Of a DNA stretch of 53,844 nt, positions 18,489 to 28,196 are shown one piece after another. A program made the translations under genes and the position numbers. Within the stretch, counting starts at the first letter, position 1; the number at the start of each line of letters is the position of its first letter. Source of the DNA: Pseudomaricurvus albidus (lineage in GTDB: Bacteria; Pseudomonadota; Gammaproteobacteria; Pseudomonadales; Cellvibrionaceae); assembly GCF_018863235.1 (NCBI RefSeq), contig NZ_JAHKRS010000015.1, positions 1-53,844 of the forward strand. The letters run 5' to 3'. The notes beneath the pieces were generated by a model. It made no database searches. It was not told the DNA's origin and saw only the letters and a list, made by a program, of their open reading frames with translations.

Positions 18489-18588
18489 GGCCTGTCCTCA
18501 ATATTACCAAAGACGTTAAGAAGGTTGATTGAGGATATATCGGAACATCCATTTTTTGGTTTTCAGGCTATATGTGAGGGTTTCCCGG

Positions 18589-19431
18589 GTGAGCCAGCCT
18601 AATTATTCTGTATTGATGTCAGTCTACTTGAAAGAGCGAGTAGACTTTTTTAATGATGCGATGACTAGTGTATGGGACGGGCAGTCTGTTCCGCCCAGCC
18701 AGATCGTATTGGTTAAAGATGGCCCTCAAACAGCAGAAATGGACAGTGCCATCGAACGTTGGTCTGAACGCTTGGGTGATGTCTTGACTTTGGTTGCCTT
18801 ATCCGAAAACCGTGGTTTGGCTATGGCTCTTAATGCGGGTCTGGCACACTGCCGGTATGATTTGGTGGCGCGTATGGATGCCGATGATATCGCTTTGCCA
18901 CAGCGTTTTGAAAAGCAACTGGCCAAGTTTCAAGAGGATGATCAGATTGGAATTGTAGGTACCTTTGCAAGAGAAATTTGTGAGCAAGGGAATCCGGGGG
19001 GGCTTCGGAGGATGCCTACCAATCATGAGCGTATTCATGAAAATTTGTTTACCTGCCCATTTATTCACCCTACGGTCATGTTTAAAAAATCATTGATCGA
19101 AGCGGTGGGGGGCTATAACGAGCGCCTCAAGCGTCGTCAGGACTACGAGTTGTGGTTCCGTTGTGGTGCAGCTTCTGTGAAGTTTGCCAATGTTCCTGAG
19201 CCTTTGTTGCTTTACCGTTTCGGCGCTAACACACATTCTCGTCAATCTCTGAGAGACGTGATTCGTCAGGCAAGGATTGGTTCGGCGGGTGTGAAAAGCT
19301 TACAGCAGTCTTATTGGAAGCGTTTGGCGTGTTATGTGCCAGCGGTGAGAGGAATATTTCCGGAGTTTCTGCAGCACCTGCTTTATCGGGGGATGAAGCT
19401 CTTTGACCCTCGTGGCAGAACTTACGGTTGA
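18589..19431 (+). CDS. Glycosyltransferase family 2 (AmsE-like)
   Basis: I place the start at GTG 18589, preceded by GAGGG at 8 bp. The longer frame from TTG 18529 would add 20 residues ahead of the family start YSVLMSVYLKE. The 280-residue protein has the GT2 set: MSVY at the start, LVKDGP, ENRGLAMALNAGL, and ARMDADDIALPQRFEKQ with the DxD. Then come PFIHPTVMFKKSLIEAVGGYNE and RQDYELWFR, the acceptor-side ED-like motif. This arrangement matches amylovoran AmsE and similar O-antigen transferases. It is the last gene before the terminator at 19479. Its base composition is closer to the core genome than the genes before it. Confidence 0.88.
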   Translation: MSQPNYSVLMSVYLKERVDFFNDAMTSVWDGQSVPPSQIVLVKDGPQTAEMDSAIERWSERLGDVLTLVALSENRGLAMALNAGLAHCRYDLVARMDADDIALPQRFEKQLAKFQEDDQIGIVGTFAREICEQGNPGGLRRMPTNHERIHENLFTCPFIHPTVMFKKSLIEAVGGYNERLKRRQDYELWFRCGAASVKFANVPEPLLLYRFGANTHSRQSLRDVIRQARIGSAGVKSLQQSYWKRLACYVPAVRGIFPEFLQHLLYRGMKLFDPRGRTYG

Positions 19432-19478
19432 TGCTAGGTAATTCTGAAACAGACTTTTAGCCTTGCCTGTTGAAGAAT

Positions 19479-19502
19479 AAGGGAGTTTATCACTCCCTTT
19501 TT
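19479..19502 (+). terminator. Rho-independent terminator of the sulfated polysaccharide operon
   Basis: An 8-bp perfect stem, AAGGGAGT/ACTCCCTT, with a 5-base loop, is followed by a T run. It lies between the converging family 2 transferase and wbpM genes, and closes the rightward operon. Confidence 0.85.
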
Positions 19503-19522
19503 ACGTTCTGTTTGCTGCTATT

Positions 19523-21460
19523 TTACTTCATTTCTACAACGTTCGATGCTTTTAGCTGGGTGTCCTTTGACGCCAAATCGCTGTCTGTAGTGTGAGTTAA
19601 ATCCTGAATCGGATTGCTCGGCTGATAGGCTGTGGGAGCATTGATAATAGTTTCCCGTAATTTCTTGAGGCTCAGTGATTCGCACTGTTGTTGCATCTCC
19701 TGCAAGAGAGTTTCCATGGCGTGCCAGTCCAGTTTCTCTTCCTCGGAGCGCATAATCCGCGGGTGAGTGGTACCCTGGCAGTTGTTGCCGATCAGAAGCT
19801 CTTCGTACAATTTTTCCCCAGGGCGCAGGCCGGTATACTGGATTTCGATGTCACCATCCGGGTTATTGATATCTCGCACGTTCAACCCGGATAGTTGAAT
19901 CATCTCTTTAGCCATATCGGCGATTTTAACCGGTTCACCCATCTCCAGAACAAAGACCTCGCCACCCTCAGCCATCGCGCCTGCCTGAATAACCAGCTGC
20001 GAGGCTTCTTTAATGGTCATAAAGTAGCGGGTAATTTCCGGGTGGGTAACGGTGATGGGGCCGCCATTATTGATTTGCTGACGAAATTTGGGGACCACCG
20101 AGCCGGAGGAGCCCAGGACGTTGCCGAAGCGGACCATGCAAAACAGGGTCTGGCTGTTGTCGTTCAAGGCCTGGAGGGTGAGTTCGGCCAGTCGCTTGGA
20201 GGCTCCCATCAGATTGGTTGGTCTCACGGCTTTGTCGGTCGAAATCAGCACGAAGGTATTCACACCAGCATGTTCTGCGGCCTGAGCACAGTTAAGGGTA
20301 CCGAATACGTTGTTTTTGATGCCTTCGATGATGTTTTGCTCAACCAGCGGTACATGTTTATAGGCTGCAGCATGGTAGAGAGTGTTTACATGGTGCAGCT
20401 TCATGACGTTGGTCAGACGTTGTTTGTCTTGCACGCTGCCCAGCAGAGGGATGAGCTTGACCGTCAGGTTTTGGTGCTGAATGGTGGCTTCAAGCTCTTC
20501 CACAATGGCATAGAGGTTGTATTCATTAAGTTCAAACAGGATCAGGGTGTGCGGTTGGTGCTGAATGATTTGGCGACACAGCTCCGAACCGATAGAGCCG
20601 CCTGCTCCGGTAACCATCACGGATTTGTTGCTGATGTTGGATTGCATCAGTCTGGTGTCGGGTTCCACTGGGTCACGTCCCAGCAAGTCCTCGATTTGGA
20701 TGTCGCGAATCTCTTCAACTTTAATCTGACCACTGGTTAGCTCTTCAAGCGGCGGGATCGTTTGGAGTTGGACGGACAGTTTCTCCAGCTGCCGGATAAT
20801 CATCAGTCTGGTGGGGCGATCAATGGCTCCCAGAGCAATAAAGATTTTTTCGCAGCGGTGCTTTTTGATGAGTTTTTCGGCGTCCTTGCTGGAAAAAACC
20901 GGGAGCCCCTTTACTTTGTTGTTCCACAATCTGGGATCGTCGTCGAGAAAGGCAACAGGCTGGTAGTCGTGGCTGGGGCGTAGAGAGTCTGCCAGCATAC
21001 GTCCTGCGCTGCCGGCGCCGTAGATCAGGACTTTGGTGTCGCCGATGGGAAGAAGCATTTGCACCAGATTGCGCACCATCAAGCGGGGAAGGCCAATCAG
21101 GAACGAGGCGGTGAGTAAATAGATGACAGGCACTGAGCGTGGGATAGACGCTTGCAAAAAGAAGCTGCTGGCAGCCAGGGTGAGCGAAGAGATTGCTAAT
21201 CCGACTGCGATGCTGACCGCTGCATCCTGAGCCATATAGCGCAGAATGGCTCGATACAGGCCAAGTCGTATAAATGCTGTTATTGAAACGCAGACGGTGA
21301 TTCCCAGGCAGACCAGATCAATCTGTTTTGGAGCAATATCGAACTGACCCAGACGAAGTGCCCATGCGATATAAAGGGAAAAGCTGAGTGCCACAACATC
21401 GTAGGCAACTGAAACAAATCGTTTAGTGGGGCGAGTAGAATCTAATAGGGATCGAATCAT
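19523..21460 (-). CDS. wbpM: WbpM/FlaA1-family membrane-bound UDP-GlcNAc C6 dehydratase
   Basis: This 645-residue protein has four N-terminal membrane helices (about residues 15-110), a CoA-binding-like Rossmann domain with IYGAGSAGRML near 150, then the catalytic SDR domain with VTGAGGSIGSELCRQI near 290. The segment STDKAVRPTNLMGASKRLAE carries the S-M-K version of the triad, with Met where other SDRs have Tyr, as described for WbpM. It makes UDP-4-keto-6-deoxy-GlcNAc, the precursor of UDP-QuiNAc or UDP-FucNAc. The reductase (23000) and sugar-phosphate transferase (21936) for that sugar are close upstream on the same strand. The terminator at 21665-21694 separates it from tRNA-Asn, so it needs its own promoter. 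Confidence 0.93.
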   Translation of the reverse strand: MIRSLLDSTRPTKRFVSVAYDVVALSFSLYIAWALRLGQFDIAPKQIDLVCLGITVCVSITAFIRLGLYRAILRYMAQDAAVSIAVGLAISSLTLAASSFFLQASIPRSVPVIYLLTASFLIGLPRLMVRNLVQMLLPIGDTKVLIYGAGSAGRMLADSLRPSHDYQPVAFLDDDPRLWNNKVKGLPVFSSKDAEKLIKKHRCEKIFIALGAIDRPTRLMIIRQLEKLSVQLQTIPPLEELTSGQIKVEEIRDIQIEDLLGRDPVEPDTRLMQSNISNKSVMVTGAGGSIGSELCRQIIQHQPHTLILFELNEYNLYAIVEELEATIQHQNLTVKLIPLLGSVQDKQRLTNVMKLHHVNTLYHAAAYKHVPLVEQNIIEGIKNNVFGTLNCAQAAEHAGVNTFVLISTDKAVRPTNLMGASKRLAELTLQALNDNSQTLFCMVRFGNVLGSSGSVVPKFRQQINNGGPITVTHPEITRYFMTIKEASQLVIQAGAMAEGGEVFVLEMGEPVKIADMAKEMIQLSGLNVRDINNPDGDIEIQYTGLRPGEKLYEELLIGNNCQGTTHPRIMRSEEEKLDWHAMETLLQEMQQQCESLSLKKLRETIINAPTAYQPSNPIQDLTHTTDSDLASKDTQLKASNVVEMK

Positions 21461-21664
21461 TCGGGTGGGTTCTTTATCTCTGGTTCCATGAGCGGTGTGC
21501 CGAACCTGGGAAGTTGGTTTGATGCAGATGTTCCGGCGAATTCTGGTGCCAAGCTTTATCCATGCTGCTCATATGGATATTACCGTGAATTACGGATAAA
21601 TCAATTATACGCAGGTGTGCGGTCGCTTTCCTGAGATGAGTAACACTTTGAAATGGGCATAACG

Positions 21665-21694
21665 AAAAAAGGCCACCCAAAGGGCAGCCTTTTT
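21665..21694 (-). terminator. Terminator downstream of tRNA-Asn
   Basis: An 8-bp stem with two G-U pairs (GGCTGCCC/GGGTGGCC on the minus strand), a 3-base loop and a run of six T on the minus strand. T residues also follow on the plus strand, so it may act in both directions. Confidence 0.75.
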
Positions 21695-21699
21695 AAATT

Positions 21700-21774
21700 T
21701 GGCTCCGACACCTGGGATCGAACCAGGGACCAATTGATTAACAGTCAACTGCTCTACCGCTGAGCTATGTCGGA
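21700..21774 (-). tRNA. tRNA-Asn (GTT)
   Basis: On the minus strand the cloverleaf has acceptor TCCGACA/TGTCGGA, a D-arm with AGCTCAGCGGTAGAGC, anticodon loop CTGTTAA with anticodon GTT, T-arm GGTTCGATCC and an encoded CCA end. The 161 bp between it and the wbpL-like gene (21775-21935) show no other feature. tRNA genes are common integration points, but no integrase or att repeat is visible. Confidence 0.95.
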
Positions 21775-21935
21775 ATCGTTATCAGGAGCGGTGGGTGATG
21801 CCCTTGGCTCAAGATGGCGCGTATATTATAGCCCGATCATGGCCTCGTCAAGGGTTGTATGTAAATTTTCTTTAAAAAATAACTGTTTGATTTATAAGTG
21901 AAAAAGACGACATTTTTGATTCTGATGAGGATTGG

Positions 21936-22994
21936 TTAGTTGTGAAGCCCTGCCTCGTGACAGTAGCAGAGCGCAACAAGCGGTGTGTAGGCTGCCAGCA
22001 GACAGAGTGCTCCGTAATTGGGGTGGAGGCTGGCCAGAAATCCCAAAGGGGTAAGCCAAAGCAGGGTAACTGCTGCGGTGCCAAGGGTCACCTTTCCGTG
22101 GGATTGCAGTTTGCGGCTGAGAATTTGGTAGCAGTGGCTGCGATGAGGTTGGTGCCACTTTTGTCCGGTGAAGACACGGGTGCTGAGTGTCCAGCCGGAA
22201 TCCACAATAAAAACCCCCAGTAAAATAGCCCAGCACCACAGGTTGACGGAGGTGTTTGCAGCATAAGTGATGGCGAGCAGCCCCAGGAGCATGCCGAGAA
22301 AGCCGCTGCAGCCGTCACCCATAAACACTTTTGCTGGGGGGCGGTTTAACAGCAAAAAGCCCAGTAAGGGGGCCAGTAGCATTATCAATAGTGAGGAGGG
22401 GAAGGGGGAGTCCGTTAATTGCTGCCCGAAACCACCGATCAGGCTGGCACCGACCAATACGCTAAAAGCTTCTGTGGCGGCAATGCCATCAATGCCATCC
22501 ATAAAGTTGTAGAGATTGATTAACCACGTGAGGCCCAGGGCTAAGAGTAAAAGCCAGACCCCTTGTAGCTGAATCTCCATGCCCGGGAGCGGGAGTGAAG
22601 GCAGCGGTTTTATCAGTGAAAGTGCTGCCAGGCTGGCCAGTAGATGGGCGCTGAAGCGCACCTTGTTTGACAGAGACTTCAGGTCGTCCATAAAGCCGAC
22701 GGCTGCCACTATGAGGCTGCCGAGCAGAAGCGCGATGAGACTTTGCTGTGGGAGTTTGTCTACCAGTTCGGCCGAGGGGGCGAGAAGTGCTGTGGCGATG
22801 ATGATCGCCGAAACGGTGACAATAGAGATGCCTCCACCTCTTGGGGTGGGGGCGGTGTGGGAGCTGCGGGCGTTGGGTGTATCAAGGATGCCATTATTGA
22901 GGGCGTGTCTGATGTAAAGTCGGGCTATGCCATAAGTAAAGAGCGTGGCGGCAATAAACCCGGGGGCATAATAAAGAAGGTCTCTGGAGATCAT
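21936..22994 (-). CDS. wbpL: WbpL/WecA-like undecaprenyl-phosphate N-acetylhexosamine-1-P transferase
   Basis: The 352-residue protein has about 10-11 membrane helices and the motifs of the MraY/WecA family: DTPNARSSHTAPTPRGGG near residue 38, VGFMDDLKSL near 100, NLYNFMDGIDGIA near 160 and FMGDGCSGFLG near 224. QPHRSHCYQIL near 284 is the cytoplasmic loop with the catalytic His residues. The HRSHxYQ form is that of WbpL-type enzymes, which start O-antigen synthesis on undecaprenyl phosphate with FucNAc, QuiNAc or GlcNAc. Its start is only 5 bp after the reductase gene. It should be the initiating enzyme for one of the glycans encoded in this window. Confidence 0.92.
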   Translation of the reverse strand: MISRDLLYYAPGFIAATLFTYGIARLYIRHALNNGILDTPNARSSHTAPTPRGGGISIVTVSAIIIATALLAPSAELVDKLPQQSLIALLLGSLIVAAVGFMDDLKSLSNKVRFSAHLLASLAALSLIKPLPSLPLPGMEIQLQGVWLLLLALGLTWLINLYNFMDGIDGIAATEAFSVLVGASLIGGFGQQLTDSPFPSSLLIMLLAPLLGFLLLNRPPAKVFMGDGCSGFLGMLLGLLAITYAANTSVNLWCWAILLGVFIVDSGWTLSTRVFTGQKWHQPHRSHCYQILSRKLQSHGKVTLGTAAVTLLWLTPLGFLASLHPNYGALCLLAAYTPLVALCYCHEAGLHN

Positions 22995-22999
22995 GATGC

Positions 23000-23935
23000 T
23001 TAAAGTTCTTTCGGGGTGTTTGATGTGTTTGAGTGGGGCTTAAGGAGTTGTCTGGCTTGCTCGCCGTTGACCTGCAGATTGCCGCAGAGTTTGTCGATTT
23101 GTTCCTGTTTGCCCAGCGCTGCTCCCAGTGCTTTCAGGAGGCTGGCAGGAATCGGCAAAAGCCGTGGGTTCTGGTTGATGTCTTTCCCCAGGCGTCTGAT
23201 TAATTGGGTGGTTGACAGTGGTTCGTTATTGCAGACGAGCAGCGACTTCCCAGCAGCGTCGGGGATGATGCAGCTTTTATACAGGTACTCACATAGAAGT
23301 GGCAGGTCGACAATATCCCTTTTGTTGCAAAGGCGACCCAGTGGCAGTGGCAGGCCTTTGGTAATGGCTTTCTTTAGGGTGCTAATGTTGCCCTTGGCGT
23401 CGGGGGAGTAAACCAGGGGTGGTCTGATAATGACCAGCTCGACTTTTCCGTTGCAGACGGTTTTCAGAGCTTCTTCCGCTTCCATTTTACTGATGCCGTA
23501 GGCGGTTGTGGGTGCAGGTTGGTCCGTGTTCTGAAATGGCCTGCTGTCTGTGCTCTCTCCATTCACTTTGATGCTGCTTAAAAAAACCAGACGTTTTGCC
23601 TTGGCTTTAATGGCTGCCTGGGCCAGGGCCTTGCTGATGTCGACGTTGATTGCACGGTAGTCTTCCAGCTCTGACATCACGTCCTGGGCGTGAGTTTTTG
23701 CAATCAGGTGAATGATAACGTCGACGTCGATCAGTGCATTCTCAAGTGATTCGGGAGACTGGTAGTTAACAGGAGTAATTTGAAGGCGAGGGTGTTCTTT
23801 ACCCAGTGTCGTCGCAGTGCCTTCGCGAATCAGGGCAATGACCTCGGCCCCCTGATTTAGAAGGTGTTTGCACAGTGCAGTTCCCACGTATCCATTGGCG
23901 CCTGTAACTGCTATTCGCACGTGGTTTGATTCCAT
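23000..23935 (-). CDS. wbpV: WbpV-like nucleotide-sugar 4-reductase (SDR)
   Basis: I choose ATG 23935 (311 residues). The open frame extends 29 codons further up, but the Rossmann start IAVTGANGYVGTALCKHLL lies just after this Met. Other motifs are IHLIAKTHAQD, FLSSIKVNGE and the catalytic AYGISKMEAE (YxxxK). From memory these match WbpV and WbvR/WreV-type enzymes, which reduce the 4-keto sugar made by WbpM to UDP-FucNAc or UDP-QuiNAc. It is directly followed by the wbpL-like gene. The set wbpV-wbpL-wbpM is the common Pseudomonas-type initiation set. Bases 23936-24202 hold no gene I recognise. Confidence 0.85.
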   Translation of the reverse strand: MESNHVRIAVTGANGYVGTALCKHLLNQGAEVIALIREGTATTLGKEHPRLQITPVNYQSPESLENALIDVDVIIHLIAKTHAQDVMSELEDYRAINVDISKALAQAAIKAKAKRLVFLSSIKVNGESTDSRPFQNTDQPAPTTAYGISKMEAEEALKTVCNGKVELVIIRPPLVYSPDAKGNISTLKKAITKGLPLPLGRLCNKRDIVDLPLLCEYLYKSCIIPDAAGKSLLVCNNEPLSTTQLIRRLGKDINQNPRLLPIPASLLKALGAALGKQEQIDKLCGNLQVNGEQARQLLKPHSNTSNTPKEL

Positions 23936-24202
23936 TGGTTTGGTGATTCCATTATCGGCTGCAATTTTGCGCGAAATTCTACCTTGTTTTCCCTTGTGCG
24001 AGTAGCGAACGAGAAGTTGCAATCAAAGGCTTGCCTAGTTTTGAGGGGGCTGGTAAAGTACGCGCCTCTTTCGGGGAGACAGGTTTTTGATAATATGCCT
24101 AAGCTCCTGAAAAGACTGGTCTTATTCCGTATTTTGGCTGGTCTGACAGAAAGGAAACGATGTAAAATCCGGGTGCTGGAAGTTTTTGCTCCTGATGATC
24201 AT

Positions 24203-24279
<77 letters not shown>

Positions 24280-24320
24280 AATTGTTAAAAGCAATTCGTT
24301 TTTGACGAGTTGCAGTAAAT

Positions 24321-24345
24321 ACCCGCTTACTTAGGCGGGTTTTTT
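24321..24345 (+). terminator. Terminator after tRNA-Val
   Basis: A perfect 6-bp stem (ACCCGC/GCGGGT) with an 8-base loop is followed by a T run. It lies between tRNA-Val and purE. Confidence 0.8.
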
Positions 24346-24432
24346 CGTTTGGGGGCCAAGGCCCGTAAAGAGACTGCGCCCGTTCTGAATTGTGGGCCGC
24401 CATAAGAGGCCAGAGGCTTCCGGAGACTGCAC

Positions 24433-24921
24433 ATGCAACCAAAAATTGCCATTATCATGGGGTCCAAAAGCGATTGGCCTACAATGAAAGAAGCGGCTGA
24501 CATTCTGGATCGTTTGGGTGTCGACTATCACGTCGAGGTTGTGTCTGCTCATCGCACGCCGGACAAGCTGATGTCTTTTTCTGCCGCTGCTGCCGATAAC
24601 GGCTATCAGGTGATTGTGGCTGGCGCTGGTGGTGCAGCCCACTTGCCGGGCATGGTGGCGTCTAAAACCCGTTTGCCGGTACTGGGTGTTCCGGTTCAAA
24701 GTAAAGCTCTAAGTGGTCAGGACAGTCTGCTTTCTATTGTGCAAATGCCTCGCGGAGTTGCAGTGGGCACTTTGGCGATTGGTGGTGCGGGTGCGTTCAA
24801 TGCCGGTCTTATGGCTGCACAAATTCTGGCGACTTCTGATGTGGAGCTTGCCAAGCGTATTGATGCTTTCCGTCAGGAGCAAACCGACACTATTCTTGCT
24901 GATCCTGATCCGCGTGTATAA
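24433..24921 (+). CDS. purE: N5-carboxyaminoimidazole ribonucleotide mutase
   Basis: This 162-residue class I PurE converts N5-CAIR to CAIR in purine synthesis. It shows [12 protein letters not shown] at the start, the catalytic-site [11 protein letters not shown] with His, and [15 protein letters not shown]. Length matches the family. The start ATG is preceded by GGAGACTGCAC. purK follows 36 bp later, giving the usual purE-purK pair. No PurR-like operator was recognised in the short upstream region. Confidence 0.96.
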   Translation: MQPKIAIIMGSKSDWPTMKEAADILDRLGVDYHVEVVSAHRTPDKLMSFSAAAADNGYQVIVAGAGGAAHLPGMVASKTRLPVLGVPVQSKALSGQDSLLSIVQMPRGVAVGTLAIGGAGAFNAGLMAAQILATSDVELAKRIDAFRQEQTDTILADPDPRV

Positions 24922-24957
24922 CTGTTGTTCTGAATTGGGCGATTGTAGAGAGTTGAT

Positions 24958-26028
24958 ATGAGTAAAGTTTGGGTTTTGGGTCATGGTCAGTTGGGAGCCA
25001 TGCTGAAGCATGCGGCAATGCCGCTGAGTGTGGATGTTATCCCGGTGGATATCGACTCCGATCAACTGCCTGATTTGCAGGCTAATGATGTCGTGACTGC
25101 AGAGCGCGAGCAGTGGCCGGTAACTCCGGTTACGGAAAAGCTGGCAAAACACCCTAACTTTATCAATCTGGATGTCTTTGGGCGTCTGGCGGATCGTTTG
25201 ACCCAAAAGCAATTGCTGGATGATTTGGGGTTGGCGACTTCTCCCTGGAAATTGGTGGACGATGCTCTGACAGCGGAGCAGGTTTATGCCGAGCTGGGTG
25301 AAAGGGCGCTGATGAAGCGTCGTACTGGTGGTTATGACGGTCGCGGTCAATATTGGCTGAAAGAAGCTGACGGCACTCAGATTCCCGATGAATGGCGCAA
25401 TGAGGCCATTGTTGAGCAGGGCATTAACTTCGATGAAGAGATGGCTATCGTTGGCGTGCGTGATCGCGATGGCAACAAATTCTTCTATCCGTTGACGTTA
25501 ACGCTGCAACTCAATGGGGTTCTGACGGCATCTGTCGCTCCCTTGTCTCGCTTGTCGGCTCTGCAGCCAAAAGCCGAAGCCATGCTGGCGAAGCTGCTGG
25601 ACGGGCTGGACTATGTGGGTGTTATGGCGATGGAGTGTTTCCGGGTCGGAGACGAGCTGATCGTTAATGAGCTGGCGCCACGTGTTCACAACACTGCCCA
25701 CTGGACCCAGGCGGGTGCCAGTGTCAGTCAGTTTGAGAGTCATGTTCGTGCAGTGGCCGGAGTGCCTCTGGCCAAGCCTCAGGTGAAAGGCCTGAATGTA
25801 ATGATCAACCTGTTGGGTACCCCGCGTGATGAGCGCTGGTGGGCGATTTCCGGTGCCGAGCCATACTGGTATGGCAAAGAGGTTCGCGAGGGGCGCAAGG
25901 TTGGCCATATCACCTTTACTCACAGTGGCGATAAAACCTTGATACAGGGGTTGGACGAGCTGAAAGCTCTGTTGCCGGAACGTTACGAAGAAGTGATTGA
26001 TTGGGTTGAGGCTGCGGTTCAGTCCTGA
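24958..26028 (+). CDS. purK: N5-carboxyaminoimidazole ribonucleotide synthetase
   Basis: The 356-residue ATP-grasp enzyme makes N5-CAIR from AIR, ATP and bicarbonate, the step before PurE. It begins VWVLGHGQLGAMLKHAAMPL. It has ALMKRRTGGYDGRGQYWL (ATP-binding loop), the acidic metal-binding ELAPRVHNTAHWTQ and GLNVMINLLGTP. It reads with purE as a bicistronic unit. A 209-bp gap follows before thrS, with no terminator that I can see clearly. Confidence 0.96.
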   Translation: MSKVWVLGHGQLGAMLKHAAMPLSVDVIPVDIDSDQLPDLQANDVVTAEREQWPVTPVTEKLAKHPNFINLDVFGRLADRLTQKQLLDDLGLATSPWKLVDDALTAEQVYAELGERALMKRRTGGYDGRGQYWLKEADGTQIPDEWRNEAIVEQGINFDEEMAIVGVRDRDGNKFFYPLTLTLQLNGVLTASVAPLSRLSALQPKAEAMLAKLLDGLDYVGVMAMECFRVGDELIVNELAPRVHNTAHWTQAGASVSQFESHVRAVAGVPLAKPQVKGLNVMINLLGTPRDERWWAISGAEPYWYGKEVREGRKVGHITFTHSGDKTLIQGLDELKALLPERYEEVIDWVEAAVQS

Positions 26029-26237
26029 CCGGTTTCTGTGGGTCTATGTTTGTCTGTGCGCGTCTATCTGGCGCGCATGTCTATTTTGTTTGTCTCTGAT
26101 CTTGTTGGTGTTCGCCACTAGCCGCTCGCGGTCAACTTCTCTATACTTTGCACCCCTTAATGTTTTGTAAAGCATTACACCTCTAAATATGATCATGTGG
26201 GCTTACGTAGGGCTCACCACTGAAGCTAGGATATACC

Positions 26238-28160
26238 ATGCCTGTAATTACCCTTCCCGATGGCTCGCAGCGCGAGTTCGATAAACCTGTTTCTGTTCTC
26301 GATGTTGCTGCTGATATTGGCCCTGGTCTGGCAAAGGCCACCATTGCCGGTAAGGTAAATGGCGAGCGTGTGGATGCACACGATCTGATTTCCGAAGATT
26401 CCGAGCTGACGATTTTTACCGCCAAAGACGAGGATGGACTGGAAATCATCCGCCACTCCTGTGCTCACCTGTTGGGGCACGCCATCAAGCAATTGTGGCC
26501 GGACGTGAAGATGGCCATTGGTCCTACCATTGAGCACGGTTTTTATTACGATGTCGATCTGGATCACAAGCTGACGGAAGAGGACATGGCTGCGTTGGAA
26601 AAACGCATGCTGGAGCTGGCAAAGACCGATTATGATGTCGTTAAAAAGAATGTCAGCTGGCAGGAAGCGCGGGATATTTTTGAGTCTCGTGGTGAAACCT
26701 ACAAAATGGAAATCCTGGATCGGGATATTCCGCAAACAGCCACGCCAGGGCTGTACCAACACGAAGAATACATTGACATGTGTCGCGGCCCTCACGTGCC
26801 GAACATGAAGTTTTGTCACCATTTCAAGCTCATGAATATTAATGGTGCCTACTGGCGCGGTGATTCCGACAACCAGATGCTGCAGCGTATCTATGGTGTG
26901 GCTTTTGCCGACAAGAAGCAGCTTAAGGCGCATCTGAAGTTTTTGGAAGAAGCGGTCAAGCGCGACCATCGCAAGCTGGGTAAAAAGTTCAACCTGTTCC
27001 ATTTGCAGGAAGAGGCGCCCGGCATGGTGTTCTGGCACCCGAAAGGCTGGGCTATTTACACGGCCATTGAAGAGTATATGCGCAAGGTTCAGCGCAATAA
27101 CGGTTATCAGGAAATCAAAACCCCGCAGGTTGTGGATCGCACCTTGTGGGAGCGTTCCGGTCACTGGGATAAATTCCGTGACAGCATGTTTACGGTTGAG
27201 TCAGAGTCCCGTGACTATGCGGTGAAACCCATGAACTGCCCGTGCCATATTCAGGTCTTTAATCAGGGCCTGAAGAGCTACCGTGATTTGCCGCTGCGTC
27301 TGGCGGAGTTTGGTTCCTGTCACCGCAATGAGGCCTCCGGCACTTTGCAGGGCATTATGCGTGTGCGCGGCTTTACTCAGGATGATGCCCACATCTTCTG
27401 TGCGGAAGAGGCAATTCAGGAGGAGGTGTCTGTCTTTACCGACCTGCTGAACAGCGTGTATGCCGATTTTGGCTTCGAGGATGTGATTATTCGGATTTCC
27501 ACTCGTCCCGAGCAGCGTGTAGGCAGTGACGAAGTGTGGGATAAGGCTGAAAAAGCCCTGATGGATGCTATGGATGCCAAGGGTAACGCCTGGGAGCTGT
27601 TGCCAGGAGAGGGTGCGTTCTACGGTCCAAAGATCGAATTCTCTTTGAAAGACTGTCTCGGTCGAGTCTGGCAGTGTGGCACCATTCAGGTGGATTTCTC
27701 CATGCCGGGCCGCCTGGATGCCCAGTATGTGGCCGAAGATGGTTCTCGCAAGACCCCGGTGATGTTGCACCGTGCGATTTTGGGTTCTTTCGAGCGCTTT
27801 ATCGGGATTCTGATCGAGAACTACGAAGGCGCTTTCCCCGCCTGGCTGGCACCTGAGCAGGCCGTGATTATGAATATTACGGACAATCAGGCCGAATATG
27901 TGCAAAAAGTGGAAGAAACCTTGGTAAACAAGGGCTTCCGAGCCATTTCGGACTTGAGAAATGAGAAGATCGGCTTTAAAATCCGCGAGCACACAATTCA
28001 GAAGATCCCTTATTTGCTCACTGTGGGCGATAAAGAGGTTGAGACAGGGTCCGTCAGCGTACGTACACGCTCCGGCGAAGACCTGGGTTCGATGAGTCTT
28101 GAGGCATTTGCCGACCATTTGGCCGCTGACGTAGCACGTCGCGGCCGCTCGTCGTTGTAG
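26238..28160 (+). CDS. thrS: Threonyl-tRNA synthetase
   Basis: A full-length 640-residue ThrRS. Domains in order: TGS (residues 1-62, [11 protein letters not shown]), editing domain N2 with the [16 protein letters not shown] motif, catalytic core with [31 protein letters not shown] and [12 protein letters not shown], then the anticodon-binding domain (from about 535). The zinc ligands Cys, His and His are present in MNCPCH, DAHIFC and MLHRAI. The leader of about 200 bp could hold a ThrRS autoregulatory operator as in E. coli, but I cannot fold it convincingly. It heads the thrS-infC-rpmI-rplT operon. Confidence 0.98.
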   Translation: MPVITLPDGSQREFDKPVSVLDVAADIGPGLAKATIAGKVNGERVDAHDLISEDSELTIFTAKDEDGLEIIRHSCAHLLGHAIKQLWPDVKMAIGPTIEHGFYYDVDLDHKLTEEDMAALEKRMLELAKTDYDVVKKNVSWQEARDIFESRGETYKMEILDRDIPQTATPGLYQHEEYIDMCRGPHVPNMKFCHHFKLMNINGAYWRGDSDNQMLQRIYGVAFADKKQLKAHLKFLEEAVKRDHRKLGKKFNLFHLQEEAPGMVFWHPKGWAIYTAIEEYMRKVQRNNGYQEIKTPQVVDRTLWERSGHWDKFRDSMFTVESESRDYAVKPMNCPCHIQVFNQGLKSYRDLPLRLAEFGSCHRNEASGTLQGIMRVRGFTQDDAHIFCAEEAIQEEVSVFTDLLNSVYADFGFEDVIIRISTRPEQRVGSDEVWDKAEKALMDAMDAKGNAWELLPGEGAFYGPKIEFSLKDCLGRVWQCGTIQVDFSMPGRLDAQYVAEDGSRKTPVMLHRAILGSFERFIGILIENYEGAFPAWLAPEQAVIMNITDNQAEYVQKVEETLVNKGFRAISDLRNEKIGFKIREHTIQKIPYLLTVGDKEVETGSVSVRTRSGEDLGSMSLEAFADHLAADVARRGRSSL

Positions 28161-28196
28161 GCTGCATAAGCAGTCAAATTTTAGGAGATTACTACT

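Noticed and set aside
19895-20740. 281-codon plus-strand open frame
   Set aside because: Antisense to the SDR domain of the wbpM-like gene; no motif and no ribosome site.
21474-21680. 68-codon minus-strand frame upstream of wbpM
   Set aside because: Composition is not protein-like, it runs into the tRNA-Asn terminator, and no homology is recognised.
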